From: JBBRMQ01 sp038230775
GTDB lineage: Bacteria > Acidobacteriota > Thermoanaerobaculia > Gp7-AA8
DNA: 24,239 nt
Direction: 5' to 3'
Assembly: GCA_038230775.1 (NCBI GenBank)
Contig: JBBRMQ010000036.1
Location: forward strand, 1-24,239
Each line of letters begins with the position of its first letter. The stretch's first letter is position 1. Below the pieces are notes generated by a model. It ran no database searches, had not been told where the DNA came from, and saw only the letters and a list, made by a program, of their open reading frames with translations. A program made the translations under genes and the position numbers. Shown here piece by piece: positions 1 to 8,978 of the stretch.

Positions 1-1359
1 CTCGTTCATGCCGTTCATCTGAAACGCGCCGTCGCCGACGCAGGCGATAGCGACGCGATCGGGAAACGCGAACTTCGCGGCGATCACGTACGGCACTCCC
101 GGGCCCATCGTGGCGAGATTGCCCGAGAGCGATCCCATCATGCCTTTGCGGAACTTGAGATCGCGCGCGTACCACGACGCGGTGGAGCCCGAGTCCGCAG
201 CGAGGATGCATCGCTCCGGCAGCCGCGCCGACAACTCCCAGAATACGCGCTCGGGATTGATCGGATCCGCGTCGTTCATCGCGCGCTCTTCCACGACCTT
301 CCACCAGTCGACGATGTCTTTCTCCAGGCTCTCGCGCCACGAGCGATCGGTCTTCCGCTGGATCAGCGGGATCAGCGCGCGAAGTGATTCTCTGCTGTCG
401 CCGGTGAGATTCACTTCCATTGGATAGCGGATCGAAAGCATGCGGCCGTCGATGTCGATCTGAACGCCGCGCGCCTGTCCCTCTTCCGGCAGAAACTCCG
501 AGTAAGGAAAGCTGGATCCGACCATGAGCAGCGTGTCGCAACCGTCCATCATCGTCCAGCTCGGCTTGGTACCGAGAAGACCGATCGAGCCGGTAACGAA
601 CGGGAGGTCGTCGGGAAGCGCGGCCTTGCCTAACAACGCTTTCGCCACGCCGGCGCCGAGGAGATCGGCCATCTCGATGACTTCGTCGGCGGCGCCGAAC
701 GCGCCCGCGCCGATCAGCATCGCTACTTTCTTTCCGGCGTTGAGCACATCCGCGGCCCGTCGCAGATCGGCATCGGTCGGAATGACTCGCGGTGATGAGA
801 AGCCGACGCCCGAATGCACCGTCGAGTGTTTCCGTGGCGGCTCGACCATCGGTTCTTCCTGCAGGTCCTGCGGGATGATGATGCAGGTGACCGTGCGCTC
901 GGACCGCGCGATGCGAATCGCCCGATCGATGAGGTGGCGCATCTGCGCGGGCGCCATCGCCGTCTGCACGTATTCGCCCGCGACATCCTTGAACAGCGAT
1001 TGCAGATCGACTTCCTGCTGGTAGCTGCCGCCCATCGCCAGCCGCGAGGACTGTCCGACGATCGCCACGACGGGCTGATGATCGAGCTTCGCGTCATAGA
1101 GGCCATTCAGCAGGTGAATCGCGCCGGGACCCGAGGTCGCGAGGCAGACGCCGGGCTCGCCGGTGAACTTCGCGTGCGCGCAGGCCATGAACGCGGCCAT
1201 CTCTTCATGGCGCACCTGCACGAAATCCATCTTGTCGCCGGCGCGCTCGAGCGCGCCCATGATTCCGTTGATGCCATCGCCGGGATAGCCGTAGATGCGC
1301 TTCACGCCCCATTCGCCGAGGCGTTTGACGAGGAAGTCCGCGGTGGTTTCAGATGGCAC
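1..1359 (-). CDS. Thiamine diphosphate-dependent enzyme, pyruvate oxidase/acetolactate synthase superfamily (3' end missing)
   Basis: The reading frame is open from a GTG at 1359 to the window edge, giving 453 residues and no stop. The N-terminal pyrimidine-binding domain shows YGYPGDGINGI (about 23-33), RHEEMA with the expected catalytic Glu at about 52, and ATSGPGAIHLLNG. The middle FAD/DHAP-type domain includes VGSSFPYSEF. The C-terminal PP domain begins with SGNLATMGPGVPY and reaches the thiamine-diphosphate signature GDG (442-444) with Asn449, just before the cut. Family members run about 550-600 residues, so roughly a quarter is missing. The fold is certain, but the substrate (pyruvate decarboxylation to acetate or acetyl-phosphate, or a related 2-oxoacid reaction) is not. 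No in-frame ATG lies upstream of the conserved part, and GTG is the only plausible start; the ribosome-binding site is weak. It lies 33 bp after the btuB stop on the same strand, so read-through from the cobalamin-controlled unit is possible. Confidence 0.88.
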   Translation of the reverse strand, partial: MPSETTADFLVKRLGEWGVKRIYGYPGDGINGIMGALERAGDKMDFVQVRHEEMAAFMACAHAKFTGEPGVCLATSGPGAIHLLNGLYDAKLDHQPVVAIVGQSSRLAMGGSYQQEVDLQSLFKDVAGEYVQTAMAPAQMRHLIDRAIRIARSERTVTCIIIPQDLQEEPMVEPPRKHSTVHSGVGFSSPRVIPTDADLRRAADVLNAGKKVAMLIGAGAFGAADEVIEMADLLGAGVAKALLGKAALPDDLPFVTGSIGLLGTKPSWTMMDGCDTLLMVGSSFPYSEFLPEEGQARGVQIDIDGRMLSIRYPMEVNLTGDSRESLRALIPLIQRKTDRSWRESLEKDIVDWWKVVEERAMNDADPINPERVFWELSARLPERCILAADSGSTASWYARDLKFRKGMMGSLSGNLATMGPGVPYVIAAKFAFPDRVAIACVGDGAFQMNGMNE

Positions 1360-1392
1360 GTAACTCGAGCGTGCAGGAAATTCGCCAGTGCC

Positions 1393-3192
1393 TCAATTGG
1401 CCGTCGTGTAACGAATGCCGATCAGCGCGCGGCGCTTCGGCGACGGATAGCCGAACACTTCCTCGTACTTCGTGTTCGTCAGGTTCTCGATCTTGAGGTA
1501 CGGCACGTACGCGCGCGTCATGAGGCGGAGTGTGAGATCCGCTTTTGTGTAGGCGCGATTGACGACGTTGTTGAACGGAAAGAGGTCGGTGAGATCGGCG
1601 CGGCTGCCGACGCGCGAGACAACCAGTTCCGCGGCGGCGACTTGTGCGTCGTAGCCGACCGAAACCGCGCCCGAGTGCTTCGGACGCCGAACCAACGCAG
1701 CGCCCGACGGTTCCTCCGTCGCGCGCTGGTAGGTGTACGTTACGCCCGCCATCCACGGCCCGCGACGACCGCTCCCCGAGAGCTCAACGCCGCGCGCGTG
1801 AGCCTGTCCGATGTTGCCGAAGCGATTGGCCTGCAGGTCGTACGCGATCAATTCGCGAAACCGGTTGTCGAAAAGCGTGAGCGAAACGGCGCCGCCGGAG
1901 GTGAAGAAGCGGTCGTATCCGACCTCCGACGACCGGCTGTGCTCCGCCTTCAGGTCGGGATTGCCGAAGAAGGGGAGATACAGCTCGCCGATCTGCGGTG
2001 CGCGAAACGACTGGCCGTACGCGGCGCGGAACTTGTGGCCGTTTCTCGACCATCCGGCGGCGACGCGCGGCGAAGTCTCGCTGCCGAAGGTCGTGTAGTG
2101 ATCGCGGCGTGCGCCGAGCGCGACGTCGAGGCGTCCGGTGCCGAATTGGTGCGAGATGCGGTCCTCGACGAAGAGCGCGTTGCTGGAGCGACTGTGATTG
2201 TCGAGGTCGAGTCCGAAGCTGTCGCGGTTCTTTGCCTCGCTGCGCTCGACCTCGACGCCGGCGACGATCGTGCCGATGACCGTCGACGTCCGTGCCGACG
2301 CGCGTGCGTTGCGGCGCATCGATCGCGTGTCGCCGAACGTCGCAGAGTCGGGATCTTCATTGTGATCGTCGCGCCGCGTCTGCGAAAGGCGAGCGTCGAA
2401 GTGGAAGACGCCGGCGTCCGCTGACAACGGCATGCCGATCTGCCATTCCCTCCCATTCTGGCGATGGTGCGGCGTGGAGACGAACGCCGTGGCGAACGCG
2501 TTCGTGTTGGTCGGAACGCCGAGGTCATAGTCCGTGTAGCGACCGTTGAGACCGAGAGAAAAGGCGGACGACGCGTGCGTCACTCCACCGATCAGCGAGT
2601 TCTGCAGATCGTTGTCGTTCGGCGCGAAGCCGTTGTCCTGGCGATGTTCGACCGTTCCGTAATACGACAGCGCGCCCGACGTCTGCGCGAGCGACGCCAC
2701 ACCGTTGAACAGGCCTCGACCACCCGCGGCGACGTCGATGTCCGCGCGATCGCGAGCGCCGGTGGTGATGATGTTCACCACGCCGCCGACGGCGTCCGCG
2801 CCATACAGAGACGAGAACGGCCCGCGCGCCACTTCGACGCGCTGCACTCCCGCGGTCGAGAACTGCCCCCAGTTGTAGCCGGAGAAATACGGATCGTTGA
2901 TCTCGATGCCGTTCCACAGCACGAGTGTCTGTTTCGAGCTCGCGCCGCGGATGAATACCGAGGAGGTCTTGCCGAGCGAGCCGGTCTGGCTGACGGTGAC
3001 GCCCGGCACTTCGCGCAGCACGTCGGCGACGTCGCGCGCGGCCCGCTGATCGATGTCTTTGCGTGTGATGACGGTGACCGACGCGGGCGTCGACCCGACC
3101 GTCTCCGGGACATCGGACGCGGTGACGATGATCTGTTGGTTGAGCTGCGTTTGAAGAAAAAAGGAGACAGCGAGAACGACGAGAGTATTCAC
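1393..3192 (-). CDS. btuB: TonB-dependent outer-membrane receptor, BtuB-like (cobalamin uptake)
   Basis: This 599-residue protein is predicted to import vitamin B12 or other corrinoids across the outer membrane using TonB energy. A short hydrophobic N-terminus is followed by a TonB-box-like QQIIVTAS (about 19-26). The plug domain follows (about 35-140), with PASVTVITRKDID, DVLREVPGV, FIRGASSKQTLVLWNGIEI and VARGPFSSLYGADAVGGVVNI. The rest is a beta-barrel of alternating strands, including the RAAYGQSFRAPQIGELY and NLTNTKYEEVFGYP patterns typical of BtuB and CirA-like receptors. The GTG start at 3192 is fixed by GGAGGG at 3206-3201. The substrate call rests mainly on the cobalamin riboswitch directly upstream, since plug sequences alone do not settle specificity. 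Size is normal for BtuB. The usual terminal aromatic residue is absent (ends YTTAN). The TPP enzyme follows on the same strand. Confidence 0.92.
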   Translation of the reverse strand: MNTLVVLAVSFFLQTQLNQQIIVTASDVPETVGSTPASVTVITRKDIDQRAARDVADVLREVPGVTVSQTGSLGKTSSVFIRGASSKQTLVLWNGIEINDPYFSGYNWGQFSTAGVQRVEVARGPFSSLYGADAVGGVVNIITTGARDRADIDVAAGGRGLFNGVASLAQTSGALSYYGTVEHRQDNGFAPNDNDLQNSLIGGVTHASSAFSLGLNGRYTDYDLGVPTNTNAFATAFVSTPHHRQNGREWQIGMPLSADAGVFHFDARLSQTRRDDHNEDPDSATFGDTRSMRRNARASARTSTVIGTIVAGVEVERSEAKNRDSFGLDLDNHSRSSNALFVEDRISHQFGTGRLDVALGARRDHYTTFGSETSPRVAAGWSRNGHKFRAAYGQSFRAPQIGELYLPFFGNPDLKAEHSRSSEVGYDRFFTSGGAVSLTLFDNRFRELIAYDLQANRFGNIGQAHARGVELSGSGRRGPWMAGVTYTYQRATEEPSGAALVRRPKHSGAVSVGYDAQVAAAELVVSRVGSRADLTDLFPFNNVVNRAYTKADLTLRLMTRAYVPYLKIENLTNTKYEEVFGYPSPKRRALIGIRYTTAN

Positions 3193-3227
3193 GGCGACTT
3201 CCCTCCGAAGCTGTGAAAGTTGTCGTC

Positions 3228-3398
3228 CGAGACGGCCGGTCTCCTGGCTTGCCGAGTCATCCTAGCCACGCCTCCCTTCCCGCTTTCGCAGTGGGCGCGC
3301 CCAATTGCGCGCGGCGTGATTCGTCGTCGGTTACAGTGGCGGGGGCCGCGCCGGTTTCACACCGGCTTCCCGTTCACCGTTCGAACTGGGTTGTGAAA
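3228..3398 (-). promoter_or_regulatory. Cobalamin (B12) riboswitch in the btuB leader
   Basis: On the minus strand the leader carries the conserved cobalamin-aptamer core: GGGAA, CCGGTG, AAACCGGCGC, then CCCCGCCACTGTAA (about 3375-3335). The B12 box GCCAGGAGACCGGCC lies at 3248-3234. Order and spacing match the AdoCbl/MeCbl aptamer family. The aptamer ends about 20 nt before the GGAGGG ribosome-binding site of the btuB-like gene (3206-3201). No U-tract terminator follows the aptamer, so control is more likely by hiding the ribosome-binding site when cobalamin is bound than by premature termination. The exact ends are approximate because P1 was not folded. Confidence 0.95.
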
Positions 3399-3420
3399 AG
3401 AACTGGACGGATTATATGCG

Positions 3421-3488
3421 GCTTCTGTGTGAGGACCGGCTTTAGCCGGTCGAGCGTGACCGGCTAAAGCCGGTCCTCACACAGAAGC
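3421..3488. repeat. BIME-like palindromic repeat, copy 1 (perfect 31-bp arms)
   Basis: The left arm (3421-3451) and right arm (3458-3488) are exact reverse complements around a 6-nt loop. Each arm is a unit of the form CTTCTGTGTGAGG followed by a small hairpin ACCGGCT-TT-AGCCGGT, so the element is two REP-like units facing each other. It lies 6 bp beyond the amidohydrolase stop at 3495 and upstream of the riboswitch. Related copies are at 4805, 23234 and 24043, with remnants at 7872 and 15513. Confidence 0.93.
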
Positions 3489-3494
3489 CAAGTC

Positions 3495-4892
3495 CTACGG
3501 CCGCGCCTTGAACTTCTCATACAACAGCGTCTGGTTCGTCTCCAGCGAGATGTCTTCGCCGCCGATGAACAGGCGGCGCACGTGGGTGACGATCTCCAGA
3601 GGGTCGCCGTCGGTGACGATCACGTTCGCGATTTTGCCGGTCTCCAGAGATCCGATGCGATCGGCGACGCCGAAGATCTCCGCCGCGAAGATCGTCACCG
3701 ACTTCAGCGCGACGTCTTTCGGCAGCCCGTACGCTGCGCAGGCCGCCGCGTTGTACGGAAGGTTGCGTGCGTTGTGCGTGTCGTTCGACTGAATCGAGAA
3801 GCGGATGCCGTTGTCGTACAGCGTCTTCGCATTGGTGAAGATCAGGTCATAGGGATCGTCTTCGCGCGGCGGCAGATCGAGGATGGGACCTAAAATGACC
3901 GGGATGTTGCGGGCTTTGAGCTCAGGGATGACGTTGGCGACGTCCTGCGCGTCCGCGAGGATCATCTTCAGCTTGAACTCGTCGGCGAAGCGGATTGCGG
4001 CGCGGATGTCGCGCGCGAGATCCGCGTGCATGATGACCGGAACGCGTCCTTCGACTACGGGGACCAGCGCTTCCAGGATGAGATCGCGATCGCTGCGCGG
4101 CAGCGCGGAGTTCGCCGATCGCGCGGCTGCCGACTTCGCGTACGACTGCGCATCGCGGAATGTGTCTCGCAGTTTGTCGACCTGCTTCGTGTAGCTCTTC
4201 TGCGTTTCCTTTGCCGCTTCCTCTTCCTGCGGCTGCTCGTCGAACGCGGCGCTGCGAAGGCGAGGGAAGTGGATGTGCATGCCCGCGGGGCTCTTGAGCA
4301 CCATTTCCGCGGGTGTCCATCCGGCGAGCTGAATGAGAGCCGACTGTCCGGAGATGATTCCGCCCTGCGGCTCGGCGATCACCGTCGTGATGCCGTTCAC
4401 GCGCGTTACCGGAATGAGGTTGCTGTGCGGATTGATCGCCACCGCGGCGCGTGCGTTGGGGTTGATGTCACCGAGTTCGGAAGTGTCCACTGTTCCTGCT
4501 ACAGAGCTGATCTCGGTGAGGCCGACCTGACTGCCGGAATCGATGAGGCCGGGATAGACCGATAGTCCGGTTCCGTCGATGACCGTCGCTGCGGGCGGAA
4601 TCGTGACGTTCGCGCCCACAGCAGTGATGACACCGTTCGCGAAGACGATCGTTCCGTTGGGGATCGGCGCGGAGGTGACGGGATAGATCGTGGCGTTTCG
4701 GATTGCGAACGCCGGCTTCTTACCGGGATTGTTCGGGATGACGGATTGGGCGACGAGCGGGATCGTCACAAGCGTCATCACAAGCGCAGCGAGGAACGGC
4801 TTCTGCTTCTGTGTGAGGACCGGCTTCAGCCGGTCACTGTCGACCGGCTGAAGCCGGTCCACACACAGAAGCAAGACCGAGGATTTAGTCAT
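3495..4892 (-). CDS. Exported amidohydrolase-family protein, metal site largely lost (third gene of triad)
   Basis: This 465-residue protein has the imidazolonepropionase-like amidohydrolase layout: a small N-terminal beta domain, VYPGLID (about 113-118), a TIM barrel, and a C-terminal IGSLETGKIANVIVTDGDP segment. The strand-1 metal motif, normally DxHxH, reads DSGSQ (118-122), so both histidines are gone. His289 (VIMHAD) and Asp371 (QSND) remain, and the strand-6 His is replaced in ILADAQD. It may be non-catalytic or a partner of the middle gene. ATG 4892 has a strong GGAGGTG site and overlaps the upstream stop by 8 nt, indicating translational coupling. Residues about 8-29 are encoded by a palindromic repeat. 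The hydrophobic stretch KPFLAALVMTLVTIPLVAQS follows, so the signal peptide carries a 22-residue N-terminal insertion. The chemical role is unknown. Confidence 0.9.
   Translation of the reverse strand: MTKSSVLLLCVDRLQPVDSDRLKPVLTQKQKPFLAALVMTLVTIPLVAQSVIPNNPGKKPAFAIRNATIYPVTSAPIPNGTIVFANGVITAVGANVTIPPAATVIDGTGLSVYPGLIDSGSQVGLTEISSVAGTVDTSELGDINPNARAAVAINPHSNLIPVTRVNGITTVIAEPQGGIISGQSALIQLAGWTPAEMVLKSPAGMHIHFPRLRSAAFDEQPQEEEAAKETQKSYTKQVDKLRDTFRDAQSYAKSAAARSANSALPRSDRDLILEALVPVVEGRVPVIMHADLARDIRAAIRFADEFKLKMILADAQDVANVIPELKARNIPVILGPILDLPPREDDPYDLIFTNAKTLYDNGIRFSIQSNDTHNARNLPYNAAACAAYGLPKDVALKSVTIFAAEIFGVADRIGSLETGKIANVIVTDGDPLEIVTHVRRLFIGGEDISLETNQTLLYEKFKARP
4805..4872. repeat. BIME-like palindromic repeat, copy 2, inside the start of an amidohydrolase gene
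   Basis: Arms 4805-4835 and 4842-4872 are inverted copies of the copy 1 arm, with a CTCACAC/CACACAC difference. The element lies wholly within the coding frame of the gene starting at 4892, from about codon 7 to codon 29. Its 66-bp core equals 22 codons, so the frame stays open through both arms. Confidence 0.93.
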
Positions 4893-6246
4893 TGCTCACC
4901 TCCGGCTTCGTCGCCGGTTTGTTCTTCGCCGCTTCGTCGGCTTCTTTCTTCAATCGATCCGTCTTTTCCCTGGCTCGTTCCTGCCGCAACGCGAGGTCGC
5001 GCGTGCGATCGAAATAGATCTCGCCCTCGATGAGCGTGGTCTCCGCACGGGTGTAGGTCGAGAATGGATGTCCGCTCCAGATCACGAGGTCCGCATCCTT
5101 GCCGGTCTCGATCGATCCGACGCGATGATCCATGCGCAGCTGCTTCGCGCCGTTGATCGTGCAGAGCTTCAGCGCTTCATCTTCGGAGAGGCCGCCGTAC
5201 TTGAGTGCTTTGGCGGCGTCGAGGTTGAGCCGCCTCGCGAGCTCGGCGTCGTCGGAGTTGACCGATGTGAGCACACCGGCGCGATCCATCAGCGCCACGT
5301 TGTACGGGATCGCATCCTGCGCCTCGGCCTTGAACCCCCACCAGTCGATGAAGGTCCCGCCCCCGGCTCCGTGTGCGGCGATCTCCTTCGCCACCTTGTA
5401 GCCTTCGAGCACGTGCTGGAACTCGCGGACCTTGAAGCCCAGCTCGTCGGAGAGGCCGAGGAGCATGAGGATCTCGTCGGAGCGGTAGCAGTGCGAGTGG
5501 ACGTCGATGTTGCCGCGAAGAATGTCGGCCATCGTGTCCATGAGGATGTCCTTGCGCGGCGGAATGGCACTCTCGCCGCGTTTCTTCTTTGCGTCGTACT
5601 CATCCCACTTTGCCATGTAGTCGCGCGCGTCGATGAACGACTGGCGGATGACTTCCTCGACGCCCATGCGGGTCTGGGGATATTGCGCGGCGATTCCCGG
5701 CGGCGGACGGAAGTTCGAGCTCTTCGGATTCTCTCCCAGCGCGAACTTGATCGTGCGCGGAGCGTCAGGGGGGATCCATTCCGACGCCGGCTTGCCCCAC
5801 TTCCACTTCACGATCTGGCTCTGTCCGCCGATGGAGTTCGCGGAGCCATGAAGAACGAGCGCCATCGTCGTGCCGCCCGCGAGCTGGCGATAGACGTTGA
5901 TGTCGTCGACGTCGATGACGTCGCGGATGCGAACCATGCCGGTGTTCGGCAGAGAGATCTCGTTGCCGCTGCCTTCGATGGCCGTGTGGGAGTGGGTGTC
6001 GACGATGCCGGGCGTGACGAACTTGCCGGCGGCATCGATGACCTGTGCGCCGGCGGGAACGGTGACCTGATCGTTCGCGCCGACCGCGGCGATTTTCGAT
6101 CCGCGAATGAGGATCGATCCGTGCTCGATCTTGCCGTGCGTGACGGTGAGGATCGTCGCGTCGCGGATGACGATGACGTTTTCGGCAGAGGCGGGACGGG
6201 CGAGGGCGCCCGCCACCACGGCAACAACAAGAAGAAGTTTTCTCAT
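4885..6246 (-). CDS. Exported amidohydrolase, imidazolonepropionase-like, metal site intact (second gene of triad)
   Basis: This 453-residue protein has a clear signal peptide (residues 1-21, hydrophobic core LLLVVAVVAGALA, cleavage after ASA), so it acts outside the cytoplasm. Metal-ligand candidates are all present: DTHSH (His85, His87), Lys167 in IKFALGENPK (carboxylated lysine candidate), His250 in VHSHCYR, His278 in FQHVLEG and Asp332 in NSDD. The C-terminal part has the usual GSIETGKDADLVIWSGHPF. Relatives hydrolyse C-N bonds of cyclic amides or peptides (imidazolonepropionase and prolidase-like groups); the substrate cannot be read from sequence. The C-terminus ends in a charged Lys/Glu/Ala-rich helix (about 415-450) not needed for the barrel. 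It starts by ATGA overlap with the upstream gene and its own stop overlaps the next gene. It is probably the only active enzyme of the three. Confidence 0.93.
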   Translation of the reverse strand: MRKLLLVVAVVAGALARPASAENVIVIRDATILTVTHGKIEHGSILIRGSKIAAVGANDQVTVPAGAQVIDAAGKFVTPGIVDTHSHTAIEGSGNEISLPNTGMVRIRDVIDVDDINVYRQLAGGTTMALVLHGSANSIGGQSQIVKWKWGKPASEWIPPDAPRTIKFALGENPKSSNFRPPPGIAAQYPQTRMGVEEVIRQSFIDARDYMAKWDEYDAKKKRGESAIPPRKDILMDTMADILRGNIDVHSHCYRSDEILMLLGLSDELGFKVREFQHVLEGYKVAKEIAAHGAGGGTFIDWWGFKAEAQDAIPYNVALMDRAGVLTSVNSDDAELARRLNLDAAKALKYGGLSEDEALKLCTINGAKQLRMDHRVGSIETGKDADLVIWSGHPFSTYTRAETTLIEGEIYFDRTRDLALRQERAREKTDRLKKEADEAAKNKPATKPEVSND

Positions 6247-7838
6247 CGCGATTTGCTCCCGGTGAAGGGGAATGTCCCGAGGTTCGTGCTGACGGTGCCT
6301 TCGAGGTTGCCGTCGCGCAGCGTGCCGTGGAAGACCCAGTCGCTGGTCTCGGCCTGCGACTGCGCCTGAATCGTGAACTCGACGGTGTTGCCGTCGATCG
6401 AACCGCCGCGGATGGCGCCCGATCCGCGATCGCCGGAGTAGCTGCCGGTGATGTTGCCGCTCTCCACGTGCAGCGTCGCGGTGATGCTGACGTCTCCCTG
6501 CGCCGTCTTGACCGTCAGATGCCAGGTGCCTTCCACCGGCGAGGAGTCGCTTGTCCCGGCCTTCTTCGCCGTGTCTTCCGACAGCCGGATCTCGCGGCCG
6601 TCGACGTAGACGTGTTTGATCTTCGCGTCCTTCGTGAAGATCGGCTTGTCGGTGATCACCACGTTCGCGATCTTGCCGCGATCGAGCGAACCAAGTTGAC
6701 GATCGACGCCGAAGATGCGCGCGGGCGAGATCGTCACCGCGCGCAGCGCATCCTCGACGCTCAACCCGTTGTCGACCGCTTTGCGGATGCCGGGCAGATA
6801 GTCACTGGTCTTTCCGCCGGCGCCGGTGACGAGCGCGAACGTCACGCCGCTCTTCGCCAGGACGGACGGAGTCGTCGGCGCCAGCTGGCGATCGCGGATC
6901 ATGCGCAGCGGTTGTTCTTCGCGATCTTCGCGGACAGTGGGCGCGACCGGCCACTTCACAGAAACGAGCACCGGGATGGACTTCAGATCGTCCGCCATGC
7001 GATAGCCTTGACGCGCACCGGAGATGACGTAGCGAAGGTTGAACTCCCTTGCGATTGCCTGCGCGCGGCGCATCATCGACTCGGTGTCAGCGACGAAGAC
7101 CACGGGCACTTCGCGTCGAAGCACGCCGTCGAGCGCCTGCAGCGACAGGTTGTCTTCCGGACGTTTGTAGCCCGCCGGATTCCTGTCGTAGATCGCGTGG
7201 GCTGCCGTCGACTGCTGGGCGTCCATGAACGTCTGGCGGATGTACGCCACCACTCCCATGAGCGAGTCGGGAAAGGTCCACGCGGGGCGCGGACTGAACG
7301 AGATCTGCTGTGCCGCCGGCGCGCGGATCACGCGCGATTCCGTCGTCCCTTGGCCGAGGTTGAGGACGGCGGACTGGCCGTTGAAGATGCCGTACGAAGG
7401 TGCGGTCACGATCGTCGTGACGCCGGTCGCGCGTTTGGCGTCGAGGTCGTCATCGGCGATCTTCGCCTCGCGTGTCGCCATGAATGCAGGGCTGGTGTCC
7501 GGCAGTTCAGGCGCCGGCGTACGCGGCGCGTTCTGCGCGCCTCGTGCTCGCGGACGCGGGGTTGCACTGGCGAAGCCGAGCGAAGTCTGCGCGTCGAACA
7601 GGCCGGGATAGACGTGACCGCCTTTGACATCGATCACCGTTGCGTCGGCGGGAATCGGAACGCTGGCGCCAACGGCTTCGATCAAGCCGCCGCGAATGAT
7701 CACGATGCCGTTCGTGATGTCGGGTCCGCTCGCGGGATGCACGGTGCCGCCGGTGATTGCGTACGTGCCGGGTGCGTCCGCGACCACCGCCGCCGCGGCG
7801 AAGAGGGCGAGAAGAAACACGAGACCTCTCAGAGACAT
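6243..7838 (-). CDS. Exported amidohydrolase-like protein without metal ligands, plus C-terminal beta domain (first gene of triad)
   Basis: The signal peptide covers residues 1-20 (LRGLVFLLALFAAAAVVA). The scaffold is amidohydrolase: GLIEAVGASVPIPADATVID, then VYPGLFDAQTS, where DxHxH should be. The strand-5 His is replaced in VVFVAD, the strand-6 His in YVISGARQ, and the strand-8 SDD motif by VTGAGGK. I therefore see no metal ligand left. The terminal amidohydrolase segment GSLDRGKIANVVITDKPIF is kept. About 100 further residues (roughly 430-531) form a Gly/Ser/Thr-rich repeated beta pattern (EGTWHLTVKT, GNITGSYSGDRGSG, GNLEGTVSTNLGTFPF), suggesting a small beta-sandwich or lipocalin-like domain. 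ATG 7838 is chosen over GTG 7844 because GGAGGTG sits at proper spacing only for the ATG. It is the first gene of the triad and overlaps the next by 4 nt. It is likely a pseudoenzyme or scaffold. Confidence 0.9.
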   Translation of the reverse strand: MSLRGLVFLLALFAAAAVVADAPGTYAITGGTVHPASGPDITNGIVIIRGGLIEAVGASVPIPADATVIDVKGGHVYPGLFDAQTSLGFASATPRPRARGAQNAPRTPAPELPDTSPAFMATREAKIADDDLDAKRATGVTTIVTAPSYGIFNGQSAVLNLGQGTTESRVIRAPAAQQISFSPRPAWTFPDSLMGVVAYIRQTFMDAQQSTAAHAIYDRNPAGYKRPEDNLSLQALDGVLRREVPVVFVADTESMMRRAQAIAREFNLRYVISGARQGYRMADDLKSIPVLVSVKWPVAPTVREDREEQPLRMIRDRQLAPTTPSVLAKSGVTFALVTGAGGKTSDYLPGIRKAVDNGLSVEDALRAVTISPARIFGVDRQLGSLDRGKIANVVITDKPIFTKDAKIKHVYVDGREIRLSEDTAKKAGTSDSSPVEGTWHLTVKTAQGDVSITATLHVESGNITGSYSGDRGSGAIRGGSIDGNTVEFTIQAQSQAETSDWVFHGTLRDGNLEGTVSTNLGTFPFTGSKSR

Positions 7839-7871
7839 CCTCACCTCCAGAGGCGCGCATCATAAACCGTC

Positions 7872-7898
7872 GTGTGGCGCCTGCCCTCCGGCTGGCGG
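7872..7898. repeat. Degenerate half of the BIME-like repeat in the divergent promoter region
   Basis: The stretch from GTGTGGCGCC to CTCCGGCTGGC matches the left arm of the copy at 24043 with three mismatches in 27 positions. The partner arm is missing. It lies between the amidohydrolase triad and mglA, about 25 bp before the candidate mglA -10 element. Confidence 0.55.
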
Positions 7899-7924
7899 CA
7901 AGACTGGCTCGCCCTTTTGCCGTC

Positions 7925-7930
7925 TATACT
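7925..7930 (+). promoter_or_regulatory. Candidate -10 element of mglA, compatible with a leaderless transcript
   Basis: TATACT ends 10 nt before the mglA ATG at 7941. No purine-rich ribosome-binding site precedes the ATG (the leader is TTCTTCCTCC). A start site 6-8 nt after the hexamer would leave an mRNA with almost no 5' leader. No convincing -35 hexamer is seen. Confidence 0.35.
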
Positions 7931-7940
7931 TTCTTCCTCC

Positions 7941-8939
<999 letters not shown>

Positions 8940-8978
8940 AAATTCGCGGTTTGCCGTCGCCGTTAGGAGCAATCCGAC

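Noticed and set aside
814..2424. Long plus-strand open frame (536 codons) opposite btuB and the TPP gene.
   Set aside because: It is antisense to two clear genes, has Arg/Ala/Val-rich composition typical of high-GC shadow frames, and shows no motif.
5068..7865. Two long plus-strand open frames (433 and 512 codons) opposite the amidohydrolase triad.
   Set aside because: Arg/Asp/Val-rich shadow translations with no recognisable domain, opposite genes with strong motifs.
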